Of a stretch of 64,000 bases of DNA, positions 37,024 to 50,124 are shown one piece after another (position 1 is the first letter of the stretch; every line of letters begins with the position of its first letter). The DNA is from Variovorax boronicumulans (lineage in GTDB: Bacteria > Pseudomonadota > Gammaproteobacteria > Burkholderiales > Burkholderiaceae_C). The stretch is from NCBI RefSeq assembly GCF_019352895.1, contig NZ_JAAAFX010000009.1, positions 576,764-640,763 of the forward strand. Reading direction: 5' to 3'. The notes beneath the pieces were generated by a model, which ran no database searches, was not told where the DNA came from, and saw only the letters and a program-made list of their open reading frames with translations. The position numbers and the translations under genes were made by a program.

Positions 37024-37787
37024 GCACGTTCCAGGAACGACGACGGCGCGCGCCCCAGCCGCTTGCGGAACATGGTCGAGAAGGCGCCCGGGCTGTCGTA
37101 GCCCAGCTCCAGCGCCACCGTGGTCACGGGCGTGCCCGAGGCCAGCCGCGACAGCGCGGCCAGCAGGCAGGCCTGCTGGCGCCATTCGCCGAAGGCCATG
37201 CCGGTCTGCTGCCGGAACAGGCGGCTGAAGCTGCGCTCGCTCTTGTGCAGCTGGCGCGCCCAGTCGCCGGGCGCGGCGTGGATCAGCGGCTGGTGCAGGA
37301 AAGCGATGCACAGCGCGGCCAGGCCCGGGTCGCGCGGCAGCGGCGCGAAGAAGGGCAGCGTCTCAGCGCGCGCCAGCTCGTGCAGCAGCAGCTGCATCAG
37401 CACGCCGTCGCGCGTGTGTTCCTGGTAGTCGGCCCGCGTGTCGGTGGCTTCCAGCAGCAGCTGGTGCAGCAGCGCCGAGACCTTGAGCACCGCGCACTGC
37501 GTGCCGGCGCGCGGCGCCGCGGCCGGTTCGATGTAGAGGCTGCGCGTGCTCACGCCCACCATGCGCACCCGGTGCGGCTGGCCGGCCGGAATCCAGACGC
37601 CGCTGTAGGGCGGCACGACCCAGGCGCCGTCGTCGGTGCCCACCTCCATCAGGCCGGTCGCGCCGTAGAGGAACTGCGCGCGGCGGTGGCTGTGGGTCTC
37701 GAGCATCACGCCTTTCGCATAGTCGGTGCCGATGGCCAGCACGGCCTGGGGCAGGGCGTCGACATCGGCGAGGGGCACGTTGCGCAT
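37020..37787 (-). CDS. AraC-family transcriptional regulator with cupin sensor domain
   Basis: A 255-residue regulator. The N-terminal cupin region (HSHRRAQFLYGATGLMEVGTDDGAWVVPP, GVWIPAGQPHRVRM; residues about 25-75) is of the AraC_binding type that senses small ligands. The C-terminal double helix-turn-helix (WARQLHKSERSFSRLFRQQTGMAFGEWRQQ ... VALELGYDSPGAFSTMFRKRLG) binds DNA. It is divergent from the TauE-type exporter, with a 21-bp-period direct repeat between them, so that exporter is its likely target. The divergent AraC-plus-exporter pairing is common in proteobacteria. Confidence 0.87.
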   Translation of the reverse strand: MRNVPLADVDALPQAVLAIGTDYAKGVMLETHSHRRAQFLYGATGLMEVGTDDGAWVVPPYSGVWIPAGQPHRVRMVGVSTRSLYIEPAAAPRAGTQCAVLKVSALLHQLLLEATDTRADYQEHTRDGVLMQLLLHELARAETLPFFAPLPRDPGLAALCIAFLHQPLIHAAPGDWARQLHKSERSFSRLFRQQTGMAFGEWRQQACLLAALSRLASGTPVTTVALELGYDSPGAFSTMFRKRLGRAPSSFLERA

Positions 37788-37799
37788 GGGTGGACGAGT

Positions 37800-37834
37800 T
37801 TGGCTGAACGGCGAACATTATTGGCGAATCGGCG
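37800..37834. promoter_or_regulatory. Direct-repeat operator for the AraC-type regulator
   Basis: TTGGCTGAACGGCG (37800-37813) and TTGGCGAATCGGCG (37821-37834) match at 11 of 14 positions and are exactly 21 bases apart, two helical turns. AraC proteins with two helix-turn-helix units typically bind such repeats. The pair lies 13-47 bases upstream of the araC-type start and upstream of the divergent exporter. Confidence 0.5.
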
Positions 37835-37890
37835 CAGGCGGGCCGGGCGTCGGGTCCGGACACTCGGTCTCTTTAGCGAAGAGGTTGCCC

Positions 37891-38706
37891 GTGTCCTTCT
37901 ATGTCCTGCTCGGCGCGTTCGGTCTTCTGGCCGGCGTCACCACCGTGTTGTTCGGCTTCGGCGGCGGTTTCGTCGTCGTGCCCTTGCTCTACCGGATGCT
38001 GCTGATGGCCAACGGCGAGCAGAGCGCGGTCGGCCGCTCGGCCATGCAGATCGCGGTCGCGACCTCGACCTGCGTGATGGTCTTCGGCGCCGCGCTGGCC
38101 ACGCGTCGGCACCAGCGCGCGGGCACGCTCGACTGGGCCCAGGTGCGGCCGCTGCTCGCGCCCATCGCCGTGGGCGCGGCGCTCGGTGCCTTGGCCGCGA
38201 GCGCGGCGCAGGGCGAGTGGCTGCGCTGGGCCTTCGTGGGTTACCTGGTGCTGACCATCCTCGACAGCGTGTTCCGCCCGGGCTTTCTCTCGCGCCGGCC
38301 CGCGCTGGCGCCCGAGCCCTCGGGGCTCGCGACCGCCGCATCGGGCCTGGGCATCGGCACCGTGGCCGCCTTGCTGGGCGTGGGCGGCAGCGTGATGACG
38401 GTGCCGCTGATGCGTCGGCGCGGCGTGGCCATGACCCAGGCCACGGCGATGGCCAACCCGCTGTCGCTGCCGGTCGCGCTGGCGGGCGCCGCGACCTACG
38501 TCGCGCTGGGCTGGCATGCGAGCGCCTCGCTGGGCACGGGCTACATCGGCCTGGTGGACCTGCGCGCGCTGGCCGTGCTGGTCGCGGGCTCGTGGGGGGG
38601 CATCCGGCTGGCCGCGCCGCTGATCGGGCGCATTCCCGACGCGGTGCACGCCCGGGTCTACCTGGGCCTGCTCACGGCCGTGCTGCTGGCGATGGTGCTG
38701 CGCTGA
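37891..38706 (+). CDS. TauE/SafE-family membrane exporter (sulfite exporter-like)
   Basis: An inner-membrane protein of 271 residues and about eight hydrophobic segments in two repeat halves. The family pattern GLLAGVTTVLFGFGGGFVVVPLLY (residues 10-33) is repeated as GIGTVAALLGVGGSVMTVPLMRRRG. Members export sulfite, sulfoacetate or other small anions. The GTG at 37891 is chosen because AGAGG lies 6 bases upstream and the family start follows at once; no ATG in frame suits better. Divergent from the AraC-type gene and convergent with the LuxR gene (7-base gap). Confidence 0.82.
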   Translation: MSFYVLLGAFGLLAGVTTVLFGFGGGFVVVPLLYRMLLMANGEQSAVGRSAMQIAVATSTCVMVFGAALATRRHQRAGTLDWAQVRPLLAPIAVGAALGALAASAAQGEWLRWAFVGYLVLTILDSVFRPGFLSRRPALAPEPSGLATAASGLGIGTVAALLGVGGSVMTVPLMRRRGVAMTQATAMANPLSLPVALAGAATYVALGWHASASLGTGYIGLVDLRALAVLVAGSWGGIRLAAPLIGRIPDAVHARVYLGLLTAVLLAMVLR

Positions 38707-38713
38707 CGAAGCT

Positions 38714-41380
38714 TCAGCGGATCACGCCCAGCTTGCGCGCGATGGCCACCGCCTGCGTGCGGCTCTTGGCGTCGAGCTTCATGTTGATGTTGCGCAGGTG
38801 GGTGCGCACCGTGCTGTCGGACACGAAGAGCTTCTCGGCCATCGCGTTGTTCGAGTAGCCCTCGGCCAGCAGTTGCAGCACCCGGATCTCCTTGCGCGTG
38901 AGCGGCTCCTTGTTGCCGTCGGCGCTGGGCGCCTCGACATTCGGCGCGACCATCGGGCCCAGCACCTGCAGCAGGCGCTGCAGGTACTCGGCCAGGATCG
39001 GGTCGCTGCGCCCGTCGGCCGCGCTGCGTTCCTGCGCCGCGGTGGCGTAGCGCTGCACCAGCAGGCCCACGGCCGGACCCTCGTCGAGGATCAGGCGCAT
39101 GAAGCCTTCCTGGCTCGCGGTCTGCAGCACGGCGCCGATCTCCTCCAGGGCCGCGGCCACGTCGCCCGCGCGCTGCAGGGCCAGCGCTCGCAGCACGCGC
39201 AGCTTGAGCGCGCGGCGGCTGCGCGCGGCGGCGATGGCGGCGTGCAGTTCGGCGTCGAGCGCGGTGAGCGCGACGCGCGGGTCGCCGAAGCTGATCTCCC
39301 AGCGCGCCCGCGCCAGCGCGAGGTAGTCGAGGTCGTGCGCGGGCAGGCGCTGGCGGCGCTCGCGGTCCCACAGGGCCGGGTCGTCGGCGCGCGCCAGCTC
39401 GTCGCGCGAGGCCGGGCCGTTGCCCTGCAGCAGCAGCATGCGCGAGCGTTCGAGCTTGGCGCCCGCCACCACGCGCGGCAGCTGGCGGTGGTGGCCCAGG
39501 TACTCGAGCTCGGTCAGCGCCTGGAAGGCGGCGTCGATGTCGCCGGTGTAGAAGGCGATGCGCGAGCGCATCACATGGCTCAGGATCATGTGGTCGGGCA
39601 GGCCCACGTCGCGCGCCAGCGGCAGGTAGACGTTGAGCAGGTGGTCGGCCTGCGGCAGCTGGTTGGCCTCGTAGACCACGCCCGCGTACAGCACGCCGGC
39701 CCAGGCGTTGCCGTGGCTGTGGTTGTACGAGACCGCATGGGTGGAGTCGACCGCCATGCGGAAGCGCGCCGTGGCCTGGCGCAGCCGGCCGCCGTGCAGG
39801 TCGAGCATGCCCTCGAGCGACTCGGTGTACATGCGGTTGAAGGTGCTGTTGCCCTGGCGGCTGCGCGCCGCGTCGAGCAGGCGCTGCGACTCGTGCTGGT
39901 CGCCCACCACCGAGATGATGTTGGCCATCGCGTTGAGCAGCGCGCTGTCGGCGAAGGGCAGGCCGGTGGGCAGCCGGGCCAGGCTCTCGCGGCCGGCCTC
40001 GTAGGCCTCGTCGTAGCGGTCCTGCATGGCCAGCAGCAGCGGGGTCAGCGTGTGGGCGCTGGCGCGCACCTCGGGGATGCCACTCTCGGCGCAGCCCGAC
40101 TGCTCGAGCTTCTTCATCGCGTCCCAGGGGCCGTAGGTGAAGCAGGCGGCCCACAGCGCGATCAGCTGCAGGAAAGGGTGGGCGCGCAGCTGGTGCTCGG
40201 GGATGGCCGAGAACCAGCGCGAGAGCATGCGCATGCGGCCCTGCTCGAGGAATTCCTCGGCGTAGCTGTCGAGCAGCGTGAGCGCATGCGGATGGTCGCC
40301 GCCCTCGATCGCGTGGTCGATCGCGGGCACCGGCCGGCCCTGCGATTCGTACCAGCCCGAGGCCGCGAGGTGCAGCCGCGCGAGTTCGTCGGGCCGCTCG
40401 CGCGCCAGCTGCGCGCGCAGGAAATCGGCGAACAGGCTGTGGTAGCGCCAGGCCGGCGTGTCGCTGGCCACCGGCGTGAGGAACAGGTTGGACGCGGCCA
40501 GCTGGTCGAGGATGGCGGCGCAGTCGACGCGCGGGTTCAAGGTCTGGCAGACCGAGGCGTCGAGCTGGCGCAGGATGCTGGTGCGCAGCAGGAAGTCGCG
40601 GATCTCGCGTGGCTGGTGCGCGAGCACGTCCTCGGCCAGGTAGTCGGCCACCGCGCGGTCCGAGCCCGAGAAGCGCTCGACGAAGCCGGTCTCGAGGCCG
40701 TGCCGCTCCAGCGCCATCGAGGCCAGCCAGATGGCCGCCACCCAGCCCTCGGTCTTGCGGTGCAGCTGCGACAGCATGTCGGCCGGCAGCGCCTGGCCCG
40801 CGCGCTGGCCGAAGAAGGCGCTGGTCTCGTCGATGTTGAAGCGCAGGCGGTCGGTGTCGATCTCCATCAGCTGGCCGCGCGCGCGCAGCCGGCCCACGCC
40901 CAGGTCGGGCAGGCTGCGCGAGCCGATCACGATGCGGCCGCGGCGCGGCAGGTGGTCGATGACCTCGCGCACCAGGCCCAGCACCGCGGGCTCCTGCACC
41001 ACCTCGAAGTCGTCGAGGAACAGCGTGAAGGGCGAGTCGTGCGCGGCCAGCGCGGCCACCGCGTCGAAGGGCGCGTTGGCCGGCGGCTCGTCCACGCCCA
41101 GGCGCTGCACCGCTTCGCCCAGGCAGATCAGGAAGCGCGAGACGTCGTTGTCGGCCCGGTCGAGCGTGAGCCAGGCGGTGGCCACGCCGTCGGCCTCCAT
41201 GCGCTGGCGGCTCTGCGCCATGGCCGTGGTCTTGCCGAAGCCCGCGGGCGCGCGCACCAGGACCAGCTTCACCGCCGCCGCCGCGATCTGTTCGCTGATC
41301 GCGGTGCGCAGCACCTGCGTGACGACCACGGCCGGCGGGTTGAGCTTGGTTTCCAGGATGCGGGGCGAGGTGGGGGGCAT
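38714..41380 (-). CDS. Large ATP-dependent LuxR regulator, MalT/AlkS (LAL) type
   Basis: This regulator of 888 residues has the MalT/AlkS layout. The N-terminal STAND ATPase has Walker A APAGFGKT (residues 44-51) and Walker B LFLDD (120-124). A winged-helix and helical-repeat sensor middle (about 250-800) follows, and the C-terminal LuxR helix-turn-helix (LTRKEIRVLQLLAEGYSNNAMAEKLFVSDSTVRTHL, about 827-862). Relatives such as AlkS of alkane-degrading pseudomonads switch on hydrocarbon or fatty-acid catabolism when ligand and ATP are bound. It is divergent from the thiolase operon, with operator site 4 between, so I propose it as activator of the dispersed 18-bp-site regulon. The start at 41380 has only a weak ribosome site. 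Confidence 0.87.
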   Translation of the reverse strand: MPPTSPRILETKLNPPAVVVTQVLRTAISEQIAAAAVKLVLVRAPAGFGKTTAMAQSRQRMEADGVATAWLTLDRADNDVSRFLICLGEAVQRLGVDEPPANAPFDAVAALAAHDSPFTLFLDDFEVVQEPAVLGLVREVIDHLPRRGRIVIGSRSLPDLGVGRLRARGQLMEIDTDRLRFNIDETSAFFGQRAGQALPADMLSQLHRKTEGWVAAIWLASMALERHGLETGFVERFSGSDRAVADYLAEDVLAHQPREIRDFLLRTSILRQLDASVCQTLNPRVDCAAILDQLAASNLFLTPVASDTPAWRYHSLFADFLRAQLARERPDELARLHLAASGWYESQGRPVPAIDHAIEGGDHPHALTLLDSYAEEFLEQGRMRMLSRWFSAIPEHQLRAHPFLQLIALWAACFTYGPWDAMKKLEQSGCAESGIPEVRASAHTLTPLLLAMQDRYDEAYEAGRESLARLPTGLPFADSALLNAMANIISVVGDQHESQRLLDAARSRQGNSTFNRMYTESLEGMLDLHGGRLRQATARFRMAVDSTHAVSYNHSHGNAWAGVLYAGVVYEANQLPQADHLLNVYLPLARDVGLPDHMILSHVMRSRIAFYTGDIDAAFQALTELEYLGHHRQLPRVVAGAKLERSRMLLLQGNGPASRDELARADDPALWDRERRQRLPAHDLDYLALARARWEISFGDPRVALTALDAELHAAIAAARSRRALKLRVLRALALQRAGDVAAALEEIGAVLQTASQEGFMRLILDEGPAVGLLVQRYATAAQERSAADGRSDPILAEYLQRLLQVLGPMVAPNVEAPSADGNKEPLTRKEIRVLQLLAEGYSNNAMAEKLFVSDSTVRTHLRNINMKLDAKSRTQAVAIARKLGVIR

Positions 41381-41554
41381 TGCGGGTGGTTGGAAGAAGA
41401 AGGAAAAAGGCGGATCGGGGCCGCGCGCCAGGGCGCGGCGGGCAGGGCAGCGGTGTTGTAGCGGGCTATCGCCTCGGGTCTTGTCTCCTTGGGCGCAGCG
41501 CTTCGGGCCAGGCACCGCGAGGGACCCATTGTGGGGGTCGCCCGGGCGGGGATT

Positions 41555-41572
41555 TCCGTCGCTTCCGACGAT
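41555..41572 (+). promoter_or_regulatory. Acyl-CoA operon site 4 (repeated 18-bp dyad)
   Basis: TCCGTCGCTTCCGACGAT ends 22 bases before TAGACT (41595-41600), a -10-like hexamer, and 89 bases before the thiolase ATG. It lies in the 281-base divergent region between the LuxR-type regulator gene and the thiolase operon, so it might also serve autoregulation. Confidence 0.68.
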
Positions 41573-41661
41573 TTCGCGCTTCGATTCTGCTTTCTAGACT
41601 GGCCGCCGACCCACTGAAAAACCCTTGCAGACCGAGGCGATCCGGGCTGCAGCGCACCGAC

Positions 41662-42867
41662 ATGACCGACGTATTCCTCTATGACCACGTGCGCACGCCG
41701 CGCGGCAAGGGCCGCCCCGACGGCGCCCTGCATCCCATCACGCCCGTCCAGCTCGCCGCCCAGGTGCTGCAGGCCCTGCGCGAGCGCAACGGGCTGGACC
41801 CGACGCAGATCGAGGACGTGGGCCTGGGCGTCGTGATGCCGGTGGGCGAGCAGGGCGCCGACATCGCGCGCTTCGCGCTGCTGGCCGCGGGCTACGGCGA
41901 CAGCGTGGGCGGCTACCAGCTCAACCGCTTCTGCACCTCGGCGCTGGACACGCTCAAGATGGGCTTCGGGCTCGTGGCCTCGGGCCAGGCCGACGCGGTG
42001 ATCGGCGGCGGCGTGGAGTCGATGTCGCGCGTGCCCATCGGCAGCGACGGCGGCGCGGTCTACACCGACCCGGCCATCGGCCGGCGCTTTCCCTACATCC
42101 CCAACGGCGTCGCGGCCGACCTGATGGCCGCGCTCGACGGCGTGGGGCGTGAGGCGGTCGACGCCTATGCGGTCGAGAGCCAGCGCCGCGCGGCCCAGGC
42201 CCAGGCCGAAGGCCGCTTCGACCGCTCGCTGGTCCCGGTGCGCGACGTGCTCGGGCGCACCGTGCTGGCACGCGACGAGGCCAACCGGCCCGGCACCACC
42301 ATGGCCGACCTCGCCAAGCTCAAGCCGGCCTTCACCGCCGCGGGCGAGCAGGGCTTCGACGCGATCGTGCTGCAGCGCTACCCGCAGCTCGAGCGCGTGC
42401 CCCACATCCACACCGGCGGCAATTCCAGCGGCATCGTCGACGGCGCCTGCGCGGTGCTGCTGGGCAACCGCGCCTACGGCGAGCGCAACGGCCTGAAGCC
42501 GCGCGCCCGGCTGGTGGCCGCGGCCTCCTGCGCCGACGAACCACTGCTGAGCCTGGGCGGTCCGTTGCCCGTGACCGAGCGCGTGCTCGCGCGCTGCGGC
42601 ATGGCCATCGGCGACATCGACCTGTTCGAGGTCAACGAGGCCTTCTCGGTGGTGCCGATGCGCTATGCGCGCCATTTCGGCATCGACCCGGCGCGCATCA
42701 ACCCCAACGGCGGCGCGATCGCGCTGGGCCATCCGCTGGGCGCGACCGGCGCCATCCTGGTCGGCACGCTGCTCGACGAGCTCGAACGCAGCGGCCAAGC
42801 GACCGGCCTGGTCACGCTGTGCGCCGCCGCGGGCCAGTCGACCGCGCTGGTGATCGAACGGGTCTGA
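41662..42867 (+). CDS. Acetyl-CoA C-acyltransferase (thiolase, FadA-like)
   Basis: A 401-residue thiolase that cleaves 3-ketoacyl-CoA to acetyl-CoA and a shortened acyl-CoA. The active-site cysteine is in [10 protein letters not shown] (C91), the histidine in [10 protein letters not shown], and the second cysteine in LCAAAGQ near the end. All three catalytic elements are present, unlike the thiolase-like protein at 13.1 kb. It starts the third acyl-CoA operon and is followed after 24 bases by the FadB-like fusion, the normal thiolase/multifunctional-enzyme pairing. The ribosome site before the ATG is weak. A copy of the repeated operator lies upstream. Confidence 0.9.
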   Translation: MTDVFLYDHVRTPRGKGRPDGALHPITPVQLAAQVLQALRERNGLDPTQIEDVGLGVVMPVGEQGADIARFALLAAGYGDSVGGYQLNRFCTSALDTLKMGFGLVASGQADAVIGGGVESMSRVPIGSDGGAVYTDPAIGRRFPYIPNGVAADLMAALDGVGREAVDAYAVESQRRAAQAQAEGRFDRSLVPVRDVLGRTVLARDEANRPGTTMADLAKLKPAFTAAGEQGFDAIVLQRYPQLERVPHIHTGGNSSGIVDGACAVLLGNRAYGERNGLKPRARLVAAASCADEPLLSLGGPLPVTERVLARCGMAIGDIDLFEVNEAFSVVPMRYARHFGIDPARINPNGGAIALGHPLGATGAILVGTLLDELERSGQATGLVTLCAAAGQSTALVIERV

Positions 42868-42891
42868 CCCTCTCCTGAAGCCTTCCTCCCC

Positions 42892-46894
<4,003 letters not shown>

Positions 46895-46902
46895 AGCCGC
46901 AC

Positions 46903-47520
46903 TCAGGCCGTCATGGGCTGGCGCGCGAGGAAGGGCGCGATGTTGCGCATCGCGCGCTCGACATAGGCTTCCTTCTCGCCCACCGGCGCCACGTAGTGCA
47001 GGGCGCCGCGGGCCGCTTCGTCGCCCTCCAGCCGCGCGATCATCCAGGCGGCCAGGTACTGCGCCGCCAGGCAGCCGCCCGCGGTCGCCACGTTGCCCTT
47101 GGCCACGAAGGGCCGGTCCAGCACCTCGATGCCCGCATCCTGGACCCAGGGCCTGGTCGTCAGGTCGGTGCAGGCCGGCAGGCCGTCGAGCAGGCCCAGC
47201 CTGGCCAGCACCAGCGTGCCCGAGCACTGCGCGCCCAGCAGCTGCCGGGCCGGGTCGAGCTGCAGCTGCGCCATCAGGGCCGGGTCGGCGACGACGTCGC
47301 GCGTGAGCCGGCCGCTGCCGACGATCACCGCATCGGCCGCGCAGGCCTCGCGCAGCGTGGACTGGGCCTCGACCACGACGCCGTTCATCGAGCGGACATG
47401 GCTGGCGGGGCTGGCGAGCGACACGCGCCAGCCGGGCTTCTGGACGCGGCGCAGGATGTTCAGCGCGATGAAGGAGTCGAGTTCGTTGAAGCCTTCGAAG
47501 GTGAGGATGGCGATGTGCAT
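46903..47520 (-). CDS. DJ-1/PfpI family protein
   Basis: A 205-residue protein of the DJ-1/PfpI superfamily: MHIAILTFEGFNELDSFIALNIL start and the nucleophile-elbow cysteine in LGAQCSGTLVLARLGLLDG (C99), with TTRPWVQDAGIEV and GGCLAAQYLAAWMIARL further on. It is a lone domain, without the AraC part seen at 16.3 kb. Relatives act as isocyanide hydratases, glyoxalases or oxidative-stress proteins; no specific activity can be assigned. Divergent from the MocR-type regulator, which may control it. Confidence 0.83.
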   Translation of the reverse strand: MHIAILTFEGFNELDSFIALNILRRVQKPGWRVSLASPASHVRSMNGVVVEAQSTLREACAADAVIVGSGRLTRDVVADPALMAQLQLDPARQLLGAQCSGTLVLARLGLLDGLPACTDLTTRPWVQDAGIEVLDRPFVAKGNVATAGGCLAAQYLAAWMIARLEGDEAARGALHYVAPVGEKEAYVERAMRNIAPFLARQPMTA

Positions 47521-47582
47521 GAGGGTGTTCCGGCGAGCGGTCGTGGGTGGAGGGTTCCGGCATCGTAGGAAGTGCGTTCAAT

Positions 47583-47598
47583 ACAATCAAATAATTGT
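47583..47598. promoter_or_regulatory. Small dyad in the PfpI/MocR divergent promoter
   Basis: ACAAT (47583-47587) and ATTGT (47594-47598) form a 5-bp inverted repeat with a 6-base AT-rich spacer, in the only AT-rich part of the 95-base divergent region. It could be the MocR binding site, but it is too short to be convincing alone. Confidence 0.3.
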
Positions 47599-47615
47599 CA
47601 TGAATACACTGGTCC

Positions 47616-48950
47616 ATGGCCCACGCCCGCTACAAGTCGCTGGTCGACACCCTCGCCGCCGAGATCCGTGAGGGCCGCCTCGTGCCCGGCACCCGGTTGC
47701 CTACGCACCGCAAGCTGGCGGCGCGCGAGGGCGTGGCGCTGGTCACCGCCACCCGCGTGTACGCCGAACTCGAGGCCATGGGCCTGGTCAGCGGCGAGAC
47801 CGGCCGCGGCACCTTCGTGCGCGAAACCCTGCTGCCGCGCCACCTGGAGATCGACCCGTACGTCGTGGCGGCCGACACCACGGACCTGAACTTCAACTAC
47901 CCCGCGCTGCCCGCCCAGGCCGGCATGCTGCGCGCCGCGCTGCGCCAACTGGCGGCCACGGGCGACCTGGAATCCCTGTTGCGCTACCAGCCGCACGGCG
48001 GTCGCATGTCGGAGCGGTCCGCCGTCGCTCAGCACCTCGCGGACCGAGGCCTGGCGGTGGATGCGGCCCAGGTCGCGATCGTGGGCGGCGCGCAGCACGG
48101 CCTGGCGACGACGGCCATGGCGCTGCTCCAGCCCGGCGACGTGGTGGCGGTCGATGCCTTGACCTACCCGGGCTTCAAGCTGCTGGCGCAGGCGCAGCAC
48201 CTCGAACTGGCGCCGCTGCCCGCGGCCGGCGCGGGCCCGGACCTCGATGCGCTGGAGGCGCTGTGCCGGCGCCGGCGCGTGCGCGCCGTGTACGTCATGC
48301 CCACGCTGCACAACCCGCTGGGCTGGGTGGTGAGCGCCAGCCGCCGCCGGCAGCTGGTGGCGCTGGCGCGCCGGCACGGCCTGCTGCTCATCGAGGACGC
48401 GGCCTATGCCTTCCTCGCCGCCGATCCGCCGCCGCCGCTGGCCGCGCTGGCACCGGAGACCACCGTCTACGTCTCGGGCCTGTCGAAGAGCGTGGCCACC
48501 GGGCTGCGCGTGGGCTTCGTCGCGGCGCCGACCGCTTGGATGCCCAGGATCGAGCGCGCCATCCGCACCACGACCTGGAACACGCCCGCCGTGATGACGG
48601 CCATCGCCTGCGGCTGGCTGGAGGATGGCACGGTCGCGCGGCTCGAGGCCGAGAAGCGCGCGGACGCGATGCGCCGGCAGGCGATCGCCACGGACGCGTT
48701 GGCCGGGCTGCGTTGCTTGCGCCATCCCGCGTCGTACTTCCTGTGGCTCACGCTGGCCGAGGAGGTGCGGGCCGACCGTGTGGCCAAGGCGCTGCTGGCC
48801 GAACGCATCGCGGTCTCGACAGCCGAGCCCTTCGCGACCACGGCGCACGTGCCACATGCCTTGCGCCTGGCGCTGGGGTCCGTCCCGCTGGAAGGCCTGG
48901 GGGCGGTGCTGCGGACGGTCCGACAAGTGATCGAGGCGCAGACATTCTGA
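47616..48950 (+). CDS. MocR-type regulator (GntR helix-turn-helix fused to PLP aminotransferase-like domain)
   Basis: The 444-residue protein has a GntR winged helix at the N-terminus (YKSLVDTLAAEIREGRLVPGTRLPTHRKLAAREGVALVTATRVYAELEAMGLV, residues 5-57). A fold-type I aminotransferase-like domain follows, with the PLP-binding lysine in SGLSKSVATG (K291). MocR proteins sense amino-acid-type effectors through PLP and regulate adjacent genes, often transporters, PLP synthesis or taurine/GABA use. The only divergent neighbour is the DJ-1/PfpI gene 95 bases away. Complete, normal length. Confidence 0.88.
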   Translation: MAHARYKSLVDTLAAEIREGRLVPGTRLPTHRKLAAREGVALVTATRVYAELEAMGLVSGETGRGTFVRETLLPRHLEIDPYVVAADTTDLNFNYPALPAQAGMLRAALRQLAATGDLESLLRYQPHGGRMSERSAVAQHLADRGLAVDAAQVAIVGGAQHGLATTAMALLQPGDVVAVDALTYPGFKLLAQAQHLELAPLPAAGAGPDLDALEALCRRRRVRAVYVMPTLHNPLGWVVSASRRRQLVALARRHGLLLIEDAAYAFLAADPPPPLAALAPETTVYVSGLSKSVATGLRVGFVAAPTAWMPRIERAIRTTTWNTPAVMTAIACGWLEDGTVARLEAEKRADAMRRQAIATDALAGLRCLRHPASYFLWLTLAEEVRADRVAKALLAERIAVSTAEPFATTAHVPHALRLALGSVPLEGLGAVLRTVRQVIEAQTF

Positions 48951-49078
48951 GGGTGTTCGGAGTCTTGAGCGCCCGCGAGTTCAAGCCCCTTTTTTCCGTG
49001 GTGACGGCGGGTGCGTGTGCGAGCCGCCCAGAGGCACGACAACAGGTGTCAGCGTCGAGATAACAGAAAAGTAACACG

Positions 49079-49092
49079 ATAACAGCTGTTAT
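49079..49092. promoter_or_regulatory. Palindromic operator of the AbiE-like module
   Basis: ATAACAGCTGTTAT is a perfect 14-bp palindrome 36 bases before the GTG of the first gene. The half-site ATAACAG also occurs at 49060-49066, 19 bases upstream. Together they resemble the multi-site operators through which AbiEi-type antitoxins repress their own promoter. The region is AT-rich compared with its surroundings. Confidence 0.55.
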
Positions 49093-49128
49093 GTTATTGT
49101 GCGGAATTCGAGTTACCAAGGAGGGGAT

Positions 49129-50124
49129 GTGAGCACCCTCGCAACTGGCGTTCTACGCTACTTTGAAGAGGTCCTGGGTGTCGAAGCCTCAGGTTTCAGG
49201 CCGTGGGCGCATTCGAACGAACTGCCGTACTTCCTGCGCGACGCTTTCGCGTTTCATGAGCTGGCGTTGCTGGGCCAGCCCATCCTCCTCGCGACCGGGC
49301 GCGTCGAAGCGAAGCAGTCGCTCAAGGACGTTCGGATCTGGCTGGACAAGGTCAAGTCCTTGACAGGATTGCCGGTGGTCTATGTGACCGATGCGCTGGC
49401 CTCGTATGACCGTCGGCGCCTGATCGCGCAAAAAGTCCCCTTCGTCGTTCCGGGCAACCAACTCTATCTGCCGGACCTGGGTTTGGACCTGCGCGAGTAC
49501 TTTCGGAAACGCGCGCCAGCCGCGGACACGGCGCTGAGCCCGTCCGCCCAGGCGATGCTGATCACGGCCTTGCTCCGCCAGCCGTGGCAAGCCGATTGGC
49601 AGCCCTCCGCGGTCGCGGTCGCCTTGGGCTACACGCCCATGACGCTGTCGCGCGCCGTCAAGGAGCTGACGGCGACCGGACTGGCCACTGCCTACACGGT
49701 CGGCCGCGCGCGTTGGCTGCGCATGGAACTTCCGCCCGCACAGACCTGGGAGCGTGCGAAGCCTGCGTTGCGCACGCCGGTCAAACGCACGGTCTGGGTG
49801 GCAGGCCATGGGCATGACGCGGAGCGGACTCGCCGGGTGGCCGGGCTGAGTGCACTGGCGCTCGGCTCCATGCTGGCCGAGCCGAGATGGCCGGTGTATG
49901 CAGTGACGTCTGCCGAATGGAAGGCAGCGACGAATGCCGGTGTTCGGGCATTGCCTGAGCCCGAAGCGGGCGCACAGGAATGGCAGCTGTGGCGCTACAG
50001 CCCGGCGCTGATCCCTGACGTCACCACGGTGGATCCGCTCTCGCTGATGCTCAGCCTGGAAGACAACGCCGATGACCGCGTCCAGCTCGCACTGGACGAA
50101 TTGAAGGCGCAGCTCCCATGGTGA
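49129..50124 (+). CDS. AbiEi-like antitoxin/regulator with winged helix (putative)
   Basis: The 331-residue protein is not strongly diagnostic by sequence. Its middle (about residues 138-200) looks like a winged helix-turn-helix (AMLITALLRQPWQADWQPSAVAVALGYTPMTLSRAVKELTATGLATAY). The gene overlaps by 7 bases a clear AbiEii-type nucleotidyltransferase, the order of type IV AbiE modules. The N-terminal 130 residues (RPWAHSNELPYFLRDAFAFHELALLGQPILLA...) I do not recognise. The GTG at 49129 follows AAGGAGG at 49118-49124; an in-frame GTG at 49099 precedes that site and is rejected. Autoregulation through the upstream palindrome is likely. It could instead be a dedicated regulator of the NTase and helicase. 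Confidence 0.6.
   Translation: MSTLATGVLRYFEEVLGVEASGFRPWAHSNELPYFLRDAFAFHELALLGQPILLATGRVEAKQSLKDVRIWLDKVKSLTGLPVVYVTDALASYDRRRLIAQKVPFVVPGNQLYLPDLGLDLREYFRKRAPAADTALSPSAQAMLITALLRQPWQADWQPSAVAVALGYTPMTLSRAVKELTATGLATAYTVGRARWLRMELPPAQTWERAKPALRTPVKRTVWVAGHGHDAERTRRVAGLSALALGSMLAEPRWPVYAVTSAEWKAATNAGVRALPEPEAGAQEWQLWRYSPALIPDVTTVDPLSLMLSLEDNADDRVQLALDELKAQLPW

Noticed and set aside
49041-49052. A third half-site-like sequence (AACAGGTGT) near the AbiE-like operator
   Set aside because: Only a partial match to the AACAGCTGTT core; I count only the full palindrome and the clear ATAACAG half-site.
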